Assembly (NCBI GenBank): GCA_000783305.1
Contig: JROE01000004.1
Span: forward strand, 248,001 to 312,000
DNA from: Sphingobacteriaceae bacterium DW12
GTDB taxonomy: Bacteria > Bacteroidota > Bacteroidia > Sphingobacteriales > Sphingobacteriaceae
Direction of reading: 5' to 3'
Length of the DNA: 64,000 bases
The notes under the pieces were generated by a model. That model searched no databases. It worked only from the letters and a program-made list of their open reading frames with translations, and was not told the origin of the DNA. Position 1 is the first letter of the stretch. Each line of letters opens with the position of its first letter. This document shows positions 63,648 to 64,000 of the stretch, in pieces. A program made the position numbers and the translations under genes.

Positions 63648-64000
63648 TTATTGAATTGTAAGTTTACGTATGCAATTGTTGTAATAATCAGCGATGTACA
63701 AAGTGCCATCGATATCGATTTTCATTCCCCAAAAACGATTGAAAAGTGCTACATCTGGGGGGCCATCCAGATAGCCCGACATGCCTGGCAATCCGGCAAT
63801 GGTCGACACTACGCCTTCTGGAGAAATACGTCGAACACAGTAATTGTCCGTGTCACCGACATACATATTACCATCTTGGTCAAAGTTGATTTGGCAGGGG
63901 TTGTTGAATTGTGCCATATCCTTTGGCCCATCCGCATGCCCTTTTATCCCGGTACCTGCATAATCCTCCAACACCAGGTTGCGCATGTTGATCCGATAGA
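63648..64000 (-). CDS. NHL-repeat protein, partial (C-terminus)
   Basis: The reading frame is open up to the right edge of the window, so the N-terminus is missing. About 117 residues are seen: three NHL-type blades, FNNPCQINFDQDGNMYVGDT with DNYCVRRISPEGVVSTIAG, then FNRFWGMKIDIDGTLYIADY with NNCIRKLT. Bacteroidota SusCD loci often carry lipoproteins with IPT/TIG domains before NHL blades, so that is the likely architecture. A Met at 63984-63986 is internal. Confidence 0.82.
   Translation of the reverse strand, partial: YRINMRNLVLEDYAGTGIKGHADGPKDMAQFNNPCQINFDQDGNMYVGDTDNYCVRRISPEGVVSTIAGLPGMSGYLDGPPDVALFNRFWGMKIDIDGTLYIADYYNNCIRKLTIQ

Noticed and set aside
1..64000. CRISPR arrays, tRNA/rRNA genes, insertion sequences, phage genes
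   Set aside because: I looked for regularly spaced direct repeats, cloverleaf-like sequences, transposase or integrase motifs and terminal inverted repeats and found none that held up.

Overview
The window looks like chromosomal DNA of a Bacteroidota member close to Sphingobacterium or Pedobacter. The evidence is three SusC/SusD pairs, many Bacteroidota-type surface lipoproteins (fasciclin, DUF1735, BACON, DUF5007-like), GH95, and promoters of the TTG-N20-TAnnTTTG type. No rRNA, tRNA, CRISPR array, insertion sequence or phage gene was seen, and almost all ORFs are intact.

Layout. (1) 1-4.6 kb, housekeeping: the start of a YraN-family gene, dnaG, a UDP-glucose 6-dehydrogenase and an outer-membrane beta-barrel protein. 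(2) 4.7-26.4 kb: a twelve-gene leftward nutrient-uptake operon. It has two SusC-SusD-fasciclin modules, a DUF5007-like lipoprotein, a TIG/delta-60 repeat protein, an M60 (mucin/glycoprotein-type) metallopeptidase flanked by two LamG/phosphodiesterase-like lipoproteins, and a discoidin-like lipoprotein. A divergent LacI-family gene and two LacI-type operators spaced 21 bp apart lie upstream, next to what looks like a decayed secreted-protein gene. (3) 26.5-33.1 kb: capsule/exopolysaccharide control genes (Wzc-like tyrosine kinase, Wza-like export lipoprotein, membrane-bound CapD/WbpM-like epimerase/dehydratase, CpsB-type phosphatase) without glycosyltransferases. (4) 33.2-40.2 kb: the most unusual part. 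It encodes a pilin-like protein, a PapD-like two-domain chaperone, a two-domain adhesin/subunit-like protein, a large usher-like outer-membrane barrel, a small protein sharing the pilin's N-terminal strand motif, and an AraC-type regulator. I read this as a chaperone-usher-like surface fibre system in Bacteroidota. (5) 40.5-42.0 kb: a small ABC ATPase / membrane protein / Cys-rich lipoprotein operon. (6) 42.5-50.3 kb: a GH95 alpha-L-fucosidase, an unclassified large secreted putative glycosidase, and a divergent secreted alpha/beta-hydrolase. (7) 50.4-53.4 kb: FUSC-type membrane protein, zf-TFIIB protein and metallophosphoesterase, with an intergenic region holding a candidate structured RNA. 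(8) 53.5-64 kb: a second SusC/SusD operon with an NHL-repeat protein (cut by the window end), two DUF1735-type lipoproteins and a Tat-exported phosphocholine-specific phospholipase C.

How they fit together. Regions 2, 6 and 8 point to use of host- or matrix-derived glycoproteins, fucosylated glycans and phospholipids. Region 3 governs a surface polysaccharide, for which the region 1 dehydrogenase could supply UDP-glucuronate. Region 4 would build a surface fibre. Several G-poor intergenic tracts carry a degenerate 7-bp periodic repeat (consensus about CTAATCN).

Limits: family assignments are by eye, no database search was run, and DUF numbers are from memory and should be checked.
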